From a virus, in IMG/VR virus record IMGVR_UViG_3300031518_000007, positions 1 to 29,641 of that record: a stretch of DNA of 29,641 nucleotides; one strand, 5' to 3'. Below the pieces are notes generated by a model. That model saw nothing but the letters and a program-made list of their open reading frames with translations, was not told where the DNA came from and made no database searches. Both the position numbers and the translations under genes were made by a program. Shown here piece after piece: positions 8,903 through 16,402 of the stretch (the first letter of the stretch is position 1; every line of letters begins with the position of its first letter).

Positions 8903-9487
8903 ATGGAAAAGACAACTACAATGAAGCAAACACAGACACAACCAATGACTGAAAACTTCAGGGATGAATTGATCAAGAACTTTATTGAAGTAAAGATTGA
9001 TCCTTCGAAGTTTCTGATTATTACAGAAACATTGACAAGAATTGGAATTTATTCCAGAAAGAACAGGACGCTGTATCAGACTTGCCATCTTCTGCACAAG
9101 AAGGGCAAGTATTACATTGTTCATTTTAAGGAATTGTTTATGCTGGATAACAAGCTACGAAGGCCGATGACAAGGACAGATTATCGCAGGAGAAATTATA
9201 TTGCAAAACTGCTTGAATCATGGGGTCTGGTTGAAATTGTGAACAGAGATCTTGTTGAAGAGAGCGGAAGAAATTTGAAGATTAGTGTAATTCCATATTC
9301 GAAGAAGGGGGTTATTCATACTGAACCGAAGTATATTATGTTGAGTGTAAAGAATCAAAATGCTCAGGATGATGAAGACGAATATTATGATGATGAAGAC
9401 GAATATTATGATGATGAAGACGAATATTATGATGATGAGGAATATTATGATGAAGATGATGAGGAAAATTATAAAAAGGAGAATTAG
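8903..9487 (+). CDS. regA: RegA-type translational repressor with an acidic repeat tail
   Basis: RNA-binding protein that in T4 represses translation of early and replication mRNAs. Residues about 32-145 match T4 RegA: ITETLTRIGIYSRKNRTLYQ and the adjoining CHLLHKKGKYYIVHFKE against VKETLTRMGI...LYQSCHILQKKGLYYIVHFKE, and YIAKLLESWGLVEIV against SIAWLLEDWGLIEIV. The 194-residue protein has an N-terminal extension of about 27 residues and a C-terminal tail of about 40 residues built from DDEDEYY repeats; T4 RegA has 122 residues and no such tail. The ribosome binding site is AAGGAGTGTA before ATG. It starts 1 nt after gene 62. Confidence 0.94.
   Translation: MEKTTTMKQTQTQPMTENFRDELIKNFIEVKIDPSKFLIITETLTRIGIYSRKNRTLYQTCHLLHKKGKYYIVHFKELFMLDNKLRRPMTRTDYRRRNYIAKLLESWGLVEIVNRDLVEESGRNLKISVIPYSKKGVIHTEPKYIMLSVKNQNAQDDEDEYYDDEDEYYDDEDEYYDDEEYYDEDDEENYKKEN
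9368..9430 (+). repeat. Three perfect 21-bp tandem repeats in the regA tail
   Basis: Three identical in-frame copies of a 21-bp unit (9368-9388, 9389-9409, 9410-9430) each encode DDEDEYY. A degenerate 18-bp copy follows at 9431-9448. Such arrays can change copy number by slippage without breaking the frame. Confidence 0.95.
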
Positions 9488-9507
9488 TAGTGATGGAGGT
9501 TATTCAA

Positions 9508-9927
9508 ATGCAACCACAAAATCAGAGTTTTGACAAAATTTCAATGACTTATCTTGAGTTGAGAGCTTCACTTCCTGCTCTTCAGAAGCTTTTCAGTCAG
9601 GAATTTTCATCAATGAAATTTCTCATCAAGCTTAAAAAGCTGCTTGATGAGTGTGACAGAGAGTTGAAATATTTTGAAGATGTTCGGTATCAACTGATAC
9701 AAAGATATGGTGAAGAATCTACTGATGAAAATGGTAATCCTATCTGGAAAGTAAAAGAAGAAAATACAAATACATTTATGCAGGAAATTGATAAAACTTT
9801 ACAAGAAACGGTAACTCTTAATGCAGAGCCGTTGTTTTATGATGAACTTGTAAAATATTCTGAAAATACTGATTTGAAATTGACAGCTATGGATATAAAG
9901 GCACTGGAAAAGTTCATAAAATATTAA
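9508..9927 (+). CDS. Small helical unknown protein
   Basis: From ATG 9508 the protein has 139 residues. This start has GGAGGT 7 nt upstream; ATG 9493 or GTG 9490 would add five or six residues and use a weaker AGGAG site. The protein is helical and charged, with a coiled-coil-like stretch (LIKLKKLLDECDRELKYFEDVRYQLIQRYG written as two helices, about residues 38-68) followed by DENGNPIWKV. Small coiled proteins with a YGEE...DENGN turn are frequent in tailed phages, but I know no function. It ends 4 nt before the next gene. Confidence 0.8.
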   Translation: MQPQNQSFDKISMTYLELRASLPALQKLFSQEFSSMKFLIKLKKLLDECDRELKYFEDVRYQLIQRYGEESTDENGNPIWKVKEENTNTFMQEIDKTLQETVTLNAEPLFYDELVKYSENTDLKLTAMDIKALEKFIKY

Positions 9928-9931
9928 TTAA

Positions 9932-10618
9932 ATGAAAGAAAAGGAACTTTTCCGAATTATTTCCAAAGTGACAATGTATTCAATGGGTAGTCCGATTGAA
10001 TTCGATTCAGAGGAAACAGAAACACTGTTAAATGAGTATATGAATGATAAAAATTCATCAACAATTAGAGAACTGATAACGTTATATATTTCCAATGTAT
10101 ATCCTCTGGAAGGAAAATTAAATTATGATGGTTATGATAATTATGGAAATTTTTATGAGGTAAAGCCTATTAATATTGTAGTAAATGGTAATGAAACTGT
10201 GAAAAAGAAACTGGATGGTAGCGGATATTATACTGATTTGACTTGGGCAAGGCATAGAAAATATATGCTTGAAAATCCAAAAATTCTGGTATCCGGTTTC
10301 GTAAACGGCAGGATTTGTTATGTTTTTGAATTTCCCTATCATATTCTTTGTCAGGATGTAGAAAAGGCGTTGATGAAACATTTGGGTGAGTGTGATGCGG
10401 CGAACAGATATATGAGAAAGTACAAATTTACATACCGAAATTGGATGCATTGCTGTATAACTAAATATATTACTGATAACAATGAAATTCTAAGTCCTCG
10501 GTATTTTGTAAAGGATTTTTTGGAGAATATTTTTGAAAAGAAAATCAACGCCGCGAAAGAAACAAAAAACAAATGTATCTTCCCAGATATTGGAGTACCA
10601 GAACCCTTGGTTGTTTGA
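9932..10618 (+). CDS. Unknown protein with a possible PD-(D/E)XK nuclease core
   Basis: A 228-residue soluble protein. The segment around residues 60-80 (EGKLNYDGYDNYGNFYEVKP) has the spacing of a PD-(D/E)XK nuclease core: an acidic residue (D66 or D69) followed by E76-x-K78 on a predicted strand. GSGYYTDLTWARHRKYMLEN and ILVSGFVNGRICYVFEFPY could be the supporting helix and strands. That reading is inference from pattern only. No Shine-Dalgarno precedes the ATG. The last 86 nt overlap the next gene in another frame, which is unusually long for this window. Confidence 0.8.
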   Translation: MKEKELFRIISKVTMYSMGSPIEFDSEETETLLNEYMNDKNSSTIRELITLYISNVYPLEGKLNYDGYDNYGNFYEVKPINIVVNGNETVKKKLDGSGYYTDLTWARHRKYMLENPKILVSGFVNGRICYVFEFPYHILCQDVEKALMKHLGECDAANRYMRKYKFTYRNWMHCCITKYITDNNEILSPRYFVKDFLENIFEKKINAAKETKNKCIFPDIGVPEPLVV

Positions 10619-11036
10619 GGGTAAACCTTTTACTTCTGATATGATTGGAAATTATTATGGGTTTGTATATTGTATTACAAATTTGAAAACCGGAAAACGA
10701 TATATAGGAAGAAAATATTTTTACAAAACTGTAAAAAAAGGAAAAAGGAGAATAAAAGTTGAGTCTGATTGGAAAGATTATTGGTCGTCTTCTGAGTTGG
10801 TTAAAAAAGATGTTGATCTTCTTGGAAAAGATTCTTTCAAGCGCGAAATCATATCCCTTCATGTAACAAAGGGTGATACAAATTATTTTGAAAATTATAT
10901 GTTATTTAAAATGGGAGTTTTGGAAGAGCCTGAAGATAACAGAACATTTTATAATGACAATATAATGAACAGATATTATTATAAATCTATGAAAAATGTT
11001 GGAAAGAAAAGAAAAATTTCTTCAACTTTTTGTTAA
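10533..11036 (+). CDS. GIY-YIG-like nuclease-fold protein
   Basis: A 167-residue protein with GFVYCITN (residues 43-50) and RYIGR (56-60), the two halves of a GIY-YIG-type signature in the diverged form seen in T4-like phages (GFVYxITN...GKxYIGRK). VESDWKDYWSSS and FKREIISLH follow as in those proteins, with glutamates downstream (E120 region) as candidate metal ligands. The start is TTG 10533, with GGAG 7 nt upstream; no ATG is suitable, because the conserved part already begins near residue 25 (NPWLFEGKPF). It overlaps the preceding gene by 86 nt. It could be a Seg-like homing endonuclease or a domesticated relative. Confidence 0.82.
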   Translation: MKRKSTPRKKQKTNVSSQILEYQNPWLFEGKPFTSDMIGNYYGFVYCITNLKTGKRYIGRKYFYKTVKKGKRRIKVESDWKDYWSSSELVKKDVDLLGKDSFKREIISLHVTKGDTNYFENYMLFKMGVLEEPEDNRTFYNDNIMNRYYYKSMKNVGKKRKISSTFC

Positions 11037-11042
11037 TAAATA
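11035..11042 (+). promoter_or_regulatory. Late-like promoter box AATAAATA
   Basis: AATAAATA differs from the T4 late promoter box TATAAATA at one base. It lies 6 nt before the ATG of the tail-protein gene, which has no Shine-Dalgarno. A structural gene is where a late promoter is expected. Confidence 0.55.
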
Positions 11043-11048
11043 ATTTAT

Positions 11049-11582
11049 ATGAGCACCGCACAATCAAATCTTGTTGTTCCAAAAGGATTGACTTCGCTTG
11101 ATAATTCAAATGCAAGTCTTTTCAGGCTTACTTTTACCCGGTTTCCTAATGTAGAATATAATGTTTTTCAAGTTGTTTTGCCAAATATTACTTTTGGTGA
11201 AACTTTGCTTCCAAATCCTGTAAAAGATTTACCTGTTCCCGGTGATAAGATAACATTTGACCCTGTAGTAGTTTCATTTTTGGTGCAAGAAGATTTTGAA
11301 AATTATTTTGAACTTGCAAGATGGATGTATGGACTTGGATATCCTATTACAACAGAACAGCGAAGAAAACTTGAAAGTAAAAATGAGCGTTATAGTGATG
11401 CTATTTTACACATTCTTACAAATAAAAGAAATTCAATGTTTACAATTCGTTTTGTTAGTTGTTTTCCTATTTCGTTGTCTTCATTAACATTGGATGCTTC
11501 TGTTGCTGATGGATCTCCTTTGACAGCAGACGTAATGCTTCAATTCCATTATATGGAAACAGAAAGGATTCCTGTTCCATGA
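11049..11582 (+). CDS. Tail-tube-like structural protein (gp19/gp54 family)
   Basis: Virion protein of the myovirus tail-tube family. The 177 residues show the family pattern: an N-terminal strand FRLTFTRFPNVEYNVFQVVLP, then DLPVPGDKITFDPVVVSFLV, EDFENYFELARWMYGLGYP, a YSDAILHILTN strand, and FVSCFPISLSSLTLD near the end. This layout (PGDK, F.V.ED..NY.E...W) is shared with tail proteins of T4-like cyanophages. It has no Shine-Dalgarno, and a late-like box lies 6 nt upstream. Its stop overlaps the next small gene as ATGA. I cannot tell the main tube protein from a tube-initiator paralogue. Confidence 0.85.
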   Translation: MSTAQSNLVVPKGLTSLDNSNASLFRLTFTRFPNVEYNVFQVVLPNITFGETLLPNPVKDLPVPGDKITFDPVVVSFLVQEDFENYFELARWMYGLGYPITTEQRRKLESKNERYSDAILHILTNKRNSMFTIRFVSCFPISLSSLTLDASVADGSPLTADVMLQFHYMETERIPVP

Positions 11583-11734
11583 AAAAGTTTTCTTTTAAAA
11601 TTAAAGACAAATATAAGCCAAGAGTGAAAACTATTATAAACAGATCATCCGGGCCAATTATTCCAAAAACAAAAAGAAAAGAGAAATATAATAAATCCGG
11701 GAAAGGAGAATGGTATGATGACGAAGAAGTTTAG
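11579..11734 (+). CDS. 51-residue basic protein
   Basis: A short gene coupled to the tail-protein gene by an ATGA overlap and overlapping the following gene by 20 nt. The product is very basic at the N-terminus (MKKFSFKIKDKYKPRVK) and ends acidic and aromatic (GEWYDDEEV). The tight packing between two good genes, with no other explanation for this stretch, supports its reality. Function unknown; a small virion or assembly protein is possible given the upstream neighbour. Confidence 0.7.
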   Translation: MKKFSFKIKDKYKPRVKTIINRSSGPIIPKTKRKEKYNKSGKGEWYDDEEV

Positions 11735-11906
11735 AGGAAATGATCTTGAAGTGTTACTGGATGAATTGGAAAAAAAATTTCCAGAACTAAAAAAGGAACT
11801 TAAACAAATGATCATTCGACAAAAGCAACGGTATTCTGTTAATACATTGACTGAAGAGTATGAATTGATTTTTTCTTTAAGTATCAAGAAACAGAGGAAG
11901 AGATAA
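11715..11906 (+). CDS. Small helical protein, 63 residues
   Basis: Begins with ATGATG after a good AAGGAG site. It is a charged helix (LEVLLDELEKKFPELKKELK) with a basic C-terminus (KKQRKR), likely a coiled coil or small adaptor. It ends 13 nt before thyX. No family is recognised. Confidence 0.75.
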   Translation: MMTKKFRGNDLEVLLDELEKKFPELKKELKQMIIRQKQRYSVNTLTEEYELIFSLSIKKQRKR

Positions 11907-11919
11907 AGGAGATTATAAA

Positions 11920-12879
11920 ATGATTGACGCAAAAATTCTTGCACACACAAAAAACAGTTATACTGGTGATGAGCTTGTTACTTTTCAATGTACATATCAC
12001 AGATTTATTTTACCAGAAGTCAACACATACAGGATGTTATCAAAAAACTCTGGATCTTCCAGAGCCATTCCTGTAAAGACTCGTATTGAGAGTATTTTGA
12101 CAGATCCTGCCGGTCCTGTTGAATGGGGAGAAAATTGTAAAGGAATGGTTGCACAAAATCTTCTTGATGGAGAAAAAACAGAACAAGCAAAGATTATCTG
12201 GATGGAAGCGTGTCAATATGCAATTGAATGTGCAAAAAAATTATCAGAACTTGGTGTTCACAAGCAGATTGTGAACCGTCTTCTGGAACCTTTTTCTTGG
12301 CAAACATCTGTAATTACCGGAAACAGGGAATGGTTTGAGCATATGTTTGCTCAAAGAATCCATAAGGATGCTCAACCGGAATTTCGTGAACTTTGCAAGA
12401 AAATGAAAGAAGTTTTGGACAATTCAGTGCCAAAATTAGATGTCCCGCATCAACCATATATAACAGATAAAGAGGTTGAAAATGAACAAGGACTTTATTA
12501 CCTCTTGGCAAGATATTCTGTCGCCAGATGTGCACGGGTATCATACACGCCGTTTGACTCCAATAGACCAGACTGGGAAAAAGACATGGCTTTATACTAT
12601 AGGCTTTTGTATTCTGATCCTCCTCATATGTCTCCTTTTGAGCATTATGCCTTCCCCTACAAACATAATACTAATGCGGAAGATATTGGGCAAAAAGGAG
12701 AAGTACAAAGAGGAGACGTAAAAGAAAAGAAATTTAATAATTTAAAAGGATTTGTTAATTTAAGATATATTATTGAACACACACAATGTGAAGATCCAGA
12801 CCAAGAAATTGAAGATATTGATGAAAATCTTGAAAATGGTTTTGTAACTGAAAAGTTGTTGGAGAGGTTAAAGCCATGA
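11920..12879 (+). CDS. thyX: Flavin-dependent thymidylate synthase ThyX, permuted phage form
   Basis: Makes dTMP from dUMP using methylenetetrahydrofolate and reduced FAD. The 319-residue protein carries R-x-x-S-x-N-x-x-S-x-R (R38 MLSKNSGSSR48), the core of the ThyX motif RHRxxSxNxxSxR with the leading RH replaced by TY. LGVHKQIVNRLLEPF and AQPEF follow, matching the C-terminal half of canonical ThyX. ARCARVSY (residues 203-209) and SPFEH (238-242), which come first in canonical ThyX, come last here. The same order is known from a group of long phage ThyX proteins. The ribosome binding site is AAAGGAGA. The stop overlaps the next start as ATGA. It pairs functionally with the reductase at 14333. 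Confidence 0.9.
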   Translation: MIDAKILAHTKNSYTGDELVTFQCTYHRFILPEVNTYRMLSKNSGSSRAIPVKTRIESILTDPAGPVEWGENCKGMVAQNLLDGEKTEQAKIIWMEACQYAIECAKKLSELGVHKQIVNRLLEPFSWQTSVITGNREWFEHMFAQRIHKDAQPEFRELCKKMKEVLDNSVPKLDVPHQPYITDKEVENEQGLYYLLARYSVARCARVSYTPFDSNRPDWEKDMALYYRLLYSDPPHMSPFEHYAFPYKHNTNAEDIGQKGEVQRGDVKEKKFNNLKGFVNLRYIIEHTQCEDPDQEIEDIDENLENGFVTEKLLERLKP

Positions 12880-13289
12880 TATATGTTCATAAAGATATGT
12901 TAATTATAGGCCCTCAAACCAAAAACATAATTACTTTATCAGGATTGACAGAGGGGTCTGAAATTATTGATGGGTCAGTAAAGATAAAAGTTAATAGTAT
13001 TTTAAAGTGTAATCAATGCTATCGGGCATTTTTTTGTACAAAGAATAATATGTTTTATACTTTTATTCTTCATAAAAATAATATTATTCATTTTCAATAT
13101 GATACATTACCAAAAACTAATGTTGATACACTTTATAAGAAATGGCAATCTGGAGTTATGTTTCCAATTATAAAGAATGGTCTTATGTTGAGAAATCTAG
13201 AAAAAATTACTTCAGATGAAATTTTTTTCAAAATAGAAGCAGAAGAATATTCTTCTGTTCTTGTAAATAATATTCTCCTCCTTTCTTAG
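12876..13289 (+). CDS. Unknown 137-residue protein
   Basis: Translationally coupled to thyX by an ATGA overlap, with GGAGAGG upstream. The product looks like a beta-rich soluble protein (alternating hydrophobic strands such as KNIITLSGL and FYTFILHKNNIIHF). The pair CNQCYRAFFC at residues 45-54 holds three cysteines but is not a full zinc site. It ends in a hydrophobic LLLS. I recognise no family. It closes the operon, as a new promoter follows. Confidence 0.75.
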   Translation: MIYVHKDMLIIGPQTKNIITLSGLTEGSEIIDGSVKIKVNSILKCNQCYRAFFCTKNNMFYTFILHKNNIIHFQYDTLPKTNVDTLYKKWQSGVMFPIIKNGLMLRNLEKITSDEIFFKIEAEEYSSVLVNNILLLS

Positions 13290-13301
13290 TTTCATTTATC
13301 C

Positions 13302-13330
13302 TTGACAATGGTTTTGTAGTTTGATATCCT
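13302..13330 (+). promoter_or_regulatory. Sigma70-like promoter
   Basis: TTGACA (13302-13307), 17 bp, TATCCT (13325-13330). The predicted +1 near 13337 gives a leader of about 29 nt that includes the AAAAAGGAGA site of the gene at 13366. Confidence 0.75.
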
Positions 13331-13365
13331 GTATGTGAATATTGTCAATAAAAAGGAGAATTATT

Positions 13366-14250
13366 ATGGAAAGAACAATGATGTTCAAATATCCAAACTT
13401 GATTTGGGAAAAAACTGAAAGTCTTGATATAAAGAAGCATATTATTTTTAATATAGAAAATATTTGTTTTGTTCAGTTTTATTGTCCAGCAAGTTCTCAA
13501 GAGTCAGCAATAATTTCAACAAATTCAGAAAAAATTATTTTGTCTGGAAGAAATAATTATAATGATAAAACGAGCAAGTGGCTTAAAAATTTGTTTTTGA
13601 ATAATAAAGCAACGGACATTATTGATATTCTTGATGGAGAAAAGGCTTTTTATGGATGGTTTGAAGGGTGGGATCATTTAGGTTATATTATGTTACCATT
13701 AAAATATAATAATTCAGGTTCAGATAAAGTATCTGCGTCATGCTTTTTTCTCAGACATATCAATGCTGTAAGATATATTAAATGTGATAATGGATATAAA
13801 ATTATTATTTATTATCCTAACAGTACTATTACATTTCAGTTTGCATCATCTGAAGATTCTTGTTACAAAAATATTTCAAAAATTCTTGCAAAATATCACA
13901 TATCAAAACATAATTCATTTTATGAATCTACAAAAAATATTTATAGTCATATTAAATATTTTGATGCTAATCGAAATTGGATTCGTCTGATTGGAGATAA
14001 TTCTTATGGTGATGATACTGTAATGTTGGACATTAATGTTACTCAAATTTCACAAATTGACTTTGGTTCAGAGACTTATTTTCATTATTACAAGAGAGAA
14101 AATAATCCTGATAAACACAATCATACTCGCAAAATGGCAGAAATTTATATTGCAAAAAATATAATTAAGATTAAAGGTAAACCTGCCGAATGTCTTGAGA
14201 AATTTTTCAAAAACAAATATAAAACCCATTTCTATGGAGATGAAAATTAA
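13366..14250 (+). CDS. Unknown 294-residue protein
   Basis: The start is ATG 13366, which has AAGGAGA 7 nt upstream; an in-frame TTG at 13342 would precede the ribosome binding site and is rejected. The protein is soluble, rich in Asn, Ile, Lys and Tyr, with no signal peptide. GEKAFYGWFEGWDHLGYIMLPL near residues 82-103 is aromatic-rich, and several strand-like stretches (YKIIIYYPNSTITFQF) suggest a beta-rich fold. No motif is recognised. It has its own sigma70 promoter. Confidence 0.8.
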   Translation: MERTMMFKYPNLIWEKTESLDIKKHIIFNIENICFVQFYCPASSQESAIISTNSEKIILSGRNNYNDKTSKWLKNLFLNNKATDIIDILDGEKAFYGWFEGWDHLGYIMLPLKYNNSGSDKVSASCFFLRHINAVRYIKCDNGYKIIIYYPNSTITFQFASSEDSCYKNISKILAKYHISKHNSFYESTKNIYSHIKYFDANRNWIRLIGDNSYGDDTVMLDINVTQISQIDFGSETYFHYYKRENNPDKHNHTRKMAEIYIAKNIIKIKGKPAECLEKFFKNKYKTHFYGDEN

Positions 14251-14280
14251 GGAGATATTTTCATCCTTATTATAGTCATA

Positions 14281-14312
14281 TTGACTAAATAACGTGGTGA
14301 TCAGTATATAAT
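14281..14312 (+). promoter_or_regulatory. Probable sigma70 promoter for the ribonucleotide reductase gene
   Basis: TTGACT at 14281-14286 is followed by TATATA at 14305 (18 bp spacer) or TATAAT at 14307-14312 (20 bp spacer). The predicted +1 near 14317-14319 leaves a leader of about 14-16 nt carrying GAGGAGG. Confidence 0.55.
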
Positions 14313-14332
14313 TCAATTCTAGAGGAGGAAAA

Positions 14333-16342
14333 ATGCCTTCAATTATTCAGCAAGACCGATCTTCTTTTGTCTCATCGAGTGAAAATTCAGATAAAATTAA
14401 TAATATCAATAATATAGTTGAACCTTTTGAAAAGTTTTCTGAAGAATTTATAGAAAAATACAAAAATAAAACCCCGGATTGGGGGTTTAATGGTCTTGGA
14501 TATATTGTTTACAAGAGAACATATGCAAGACGAAAAGAAAATGGAGAAACTGAAGAATGGCATGAAACGCTCAGACGATGTATTGAGGGAGCACAAAGAA
14601 TTGGAGCAAATTATACCAAAGAAGAAGCAGAGCGTCTTTTTGATTATATGTTTAATTTGAAGGGACTATATGCTGGCAGAATGTTGTGGCAATTGGGAAC
14701 CCCGATGGTTGACAGGTTTAAAGCTGATAGTTGTTTGAATTGTTGGTTTGTTTCTATGAAAAGTATTGACGCATTTTGTTTTTTGTTTGAAAAGCTGATG
14801 CTTGGTGGTGGAGTAGGGTTCAGTATCAGAAGGGAGCATATTTATCAATTACCAAAAATAAAGAAGGGTGTTGATATTCGTCATGAATTATCGAAAGACG
14901 CAGACTTTATTGTTCCAGATTCTCGTGAAGGTTGGATTAAACTGTTATATAATGTTTTAAATTCATATTTTAATACAGGAGAATCTTTTACATATTCAAC
15001 AATTCTGGTTCGCGGAGCCGGGGAACCAATCAAATCATTTGGCGGTACAGCTTCCGGCCCAAAGATTCTTATTGAAGGTATTCAGAAAATTTGTGAGATT
15101 CTGAAAAGGAGAGAAAATAAAAAGCTTCGTTCTATTGATGTTTTGGACATTTGCAACGTAATCGGGAGTATTGTTGTTGCTGGTAATGTCAGAAGGAGTG
15201 CAGAAATTGCTCTTGGTGATGCAGATGATTATTTGTTTTTGAGGGCAAAAAGATGGGATTTGGGAAACATTCCAAATTGGCGAGCAATGAGTAACAACAC
15301 AATTTATGTTGATGATTTTTCCTATATTAATGATTCTGTTTGGGAAGGATATCAAGGAAATGGAGAACCATATGGATTTTTTAATCTTCCACTATCTCAA
15401 AAATATGGCCGTCTTGGTGAGGCTGTGGAAGATAACTGTGAAGGCTTGAATCCTTGCGGGGAGATTACGCTGGCTGATTATGAATGTTGCAATTTGTCAG
15501 AAATTTTCTTGAACAGAATTTCCAGTAAGGAAGAATTTCTTGATCTTGCGAAACTTTTGTATAAGACCCAGAAAGCCATTGCTGCAATGAATTATTTGAC
15601 CAAACAGACAAATGAAATTGTACGTAAGAATATGAGATTGGGGCTGAGTGTTTCTGGTATTTGCCAGTCCAAAGAAAAGTTGGAGTGGCTTGATTTTGTG
15701 TATAGAGAACTGAAAAAGTTTGACAAAGAATGGTCTCGTTTGCGTGGCTGGAACAAATCTATCAAGCTGACCACAGTAAAACCAAGCGGAACGCTTTCAA
15801 TTTTGGCCGGAGCATCGCCCGGTGTTCATCCCGGATATGCAAAGTATTTCATTCGCCGTGTAAGAATGTCCAGCAATGATCCTTTGGTTGAGTGGTGTAA
15901 GAAAATGGGATATAAGACTGAATATCAAATTAATTTTGATGGAACTTTAAATTATGATACAAGCGTGGTAGAATTTCCTTGTGAATATGCTTCTGGCACC
16001 ATTCTTTCCAAAGATATGTCTGCTGTTGAACAACTGGAATTGGTGAAATTTATGCAAAAAAATTGGGCTGATAATGCTGTATCAGTTACAGTTTATTACA
16101 GAAAAGAAGAATTACCAGAAATTAAAGAATGGTTAAAGAAAAATTATGATAATTCAGTTAAATCAGTATCATTCTTGCTTCATTCCGATCATGGATTTGT
16201 TCAGGCACCGTATGAAGAGATTGATGAACAGACTTATCGGAAAATGTTGAAGAAAATAGGAAAACTTGAAAAGATTGAAAATATAGGGGATGATGATCTA
16301 GAGTCTATGGAGTGTTCTTCAGGAGTTTGTCCAATAAAGTGA
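14333..16342 (+). CDS. nrdJ: Adenosylcobalamin-dependent (class II) ribonucleoside-triphosphate reductase
   Basis: Reduces NTPs to dNTPs with a thiyl radical formed from coenzyme B12, needing neither oxygen nor a separate small subunit. The 669-residue protein is of the monomeric Lactobacillus RTPR type (about 740 residues). Key residues are C134/C137 in CLNCWF (one being the substrate-reducing cysteine), the thiyl cysteine C375 and E377 in NPCGE, C386 eleven residues later as the disulphide partner, and the C-terminal redox pair C661 and C666 in CSSGVCPIK. VVAGNVRRSAEIALGD and KPSGTLSILAGASPGVHP are typical reductase segments. A strong GAGGAGG site precedes the ATG. T4 uses an oxygen-dependent NrdAB instead, so this phage relies on host or environmental B12. 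Confidence 0.96.
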   Translation: MPSIIQQDRSSFVSSSENSDKINNINNIVEPFEKFSEEFIEKYKNKTPDWGFNGLGYIVYKRTYARRKENGETEEWHETLRRCIEGAQRIGANYTKEEAERLFDYMFNLKGLYAGRMLWQLGTPMVDRFKADSCLNCWFVSMKSIDAFCFLFEKLMLGGGVGFSIRREHIYQLPKIKKGVDIRHELSKDADFIVPDSREGWIKLLYNVLNSYFNTGESFTYSTILVRGAGEPIKSFGGTASGPKILIEGIQKICEILKRRENKKLRSIDVLDICNVIGSIVVAGNVRRSAEIALGDADDYLFLRAKRWDLGNIPNWRAMSNNTIYVDDFSYINDSVWEGYQGNGEPYGFFNLPLSQKYGRLGEAVEDNCEGLNPCGEITLADYECCNLSEIFLNRISSKEEFLDLAKLLYKTQKAIAAMNYLTKQTNEIVRKNMRLGLSVSGICQSKEKLEWLDFVYRELKKFDKEWSRLRGWNKSIKLTTVKPSGTLSILAGASPGVHPGYAKYFIRRVRMSSNDPLVEWCKKMGYKTEYQINFDGTLNYDTSVVEFPCEYASGTILSKDMSAVEQLELVKFMQKNWADNAVSVTVYYRKEELPEIKEWLKKNYDNSVKSVSFLLHSDHGFVQAPYEEIDEQTYRKMLKKIGKLEKIENIGDDDLESMECSSGVCPIK

Positions 16343-16367
16343 TAAAAAAAATTTAATGAATCTTCTA

Positions 16368-16396
16368 TTGACAATTTGACGTCTATGAGGTATATT
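16368..16396 (+). promoter_or_regulatory. Sigma70 promoter placed directly on a start codon
   Basis: TTGACA (16368-16373), 17 bp, TATATT (16391-16396). The ATG at 16403 starts exactly 6 nt after the -10 box, at the expected +1, so the mRNA should be leaderless. Confidence 0.8.
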
Positions 16397-16402
16397 CAGA
16401 GT

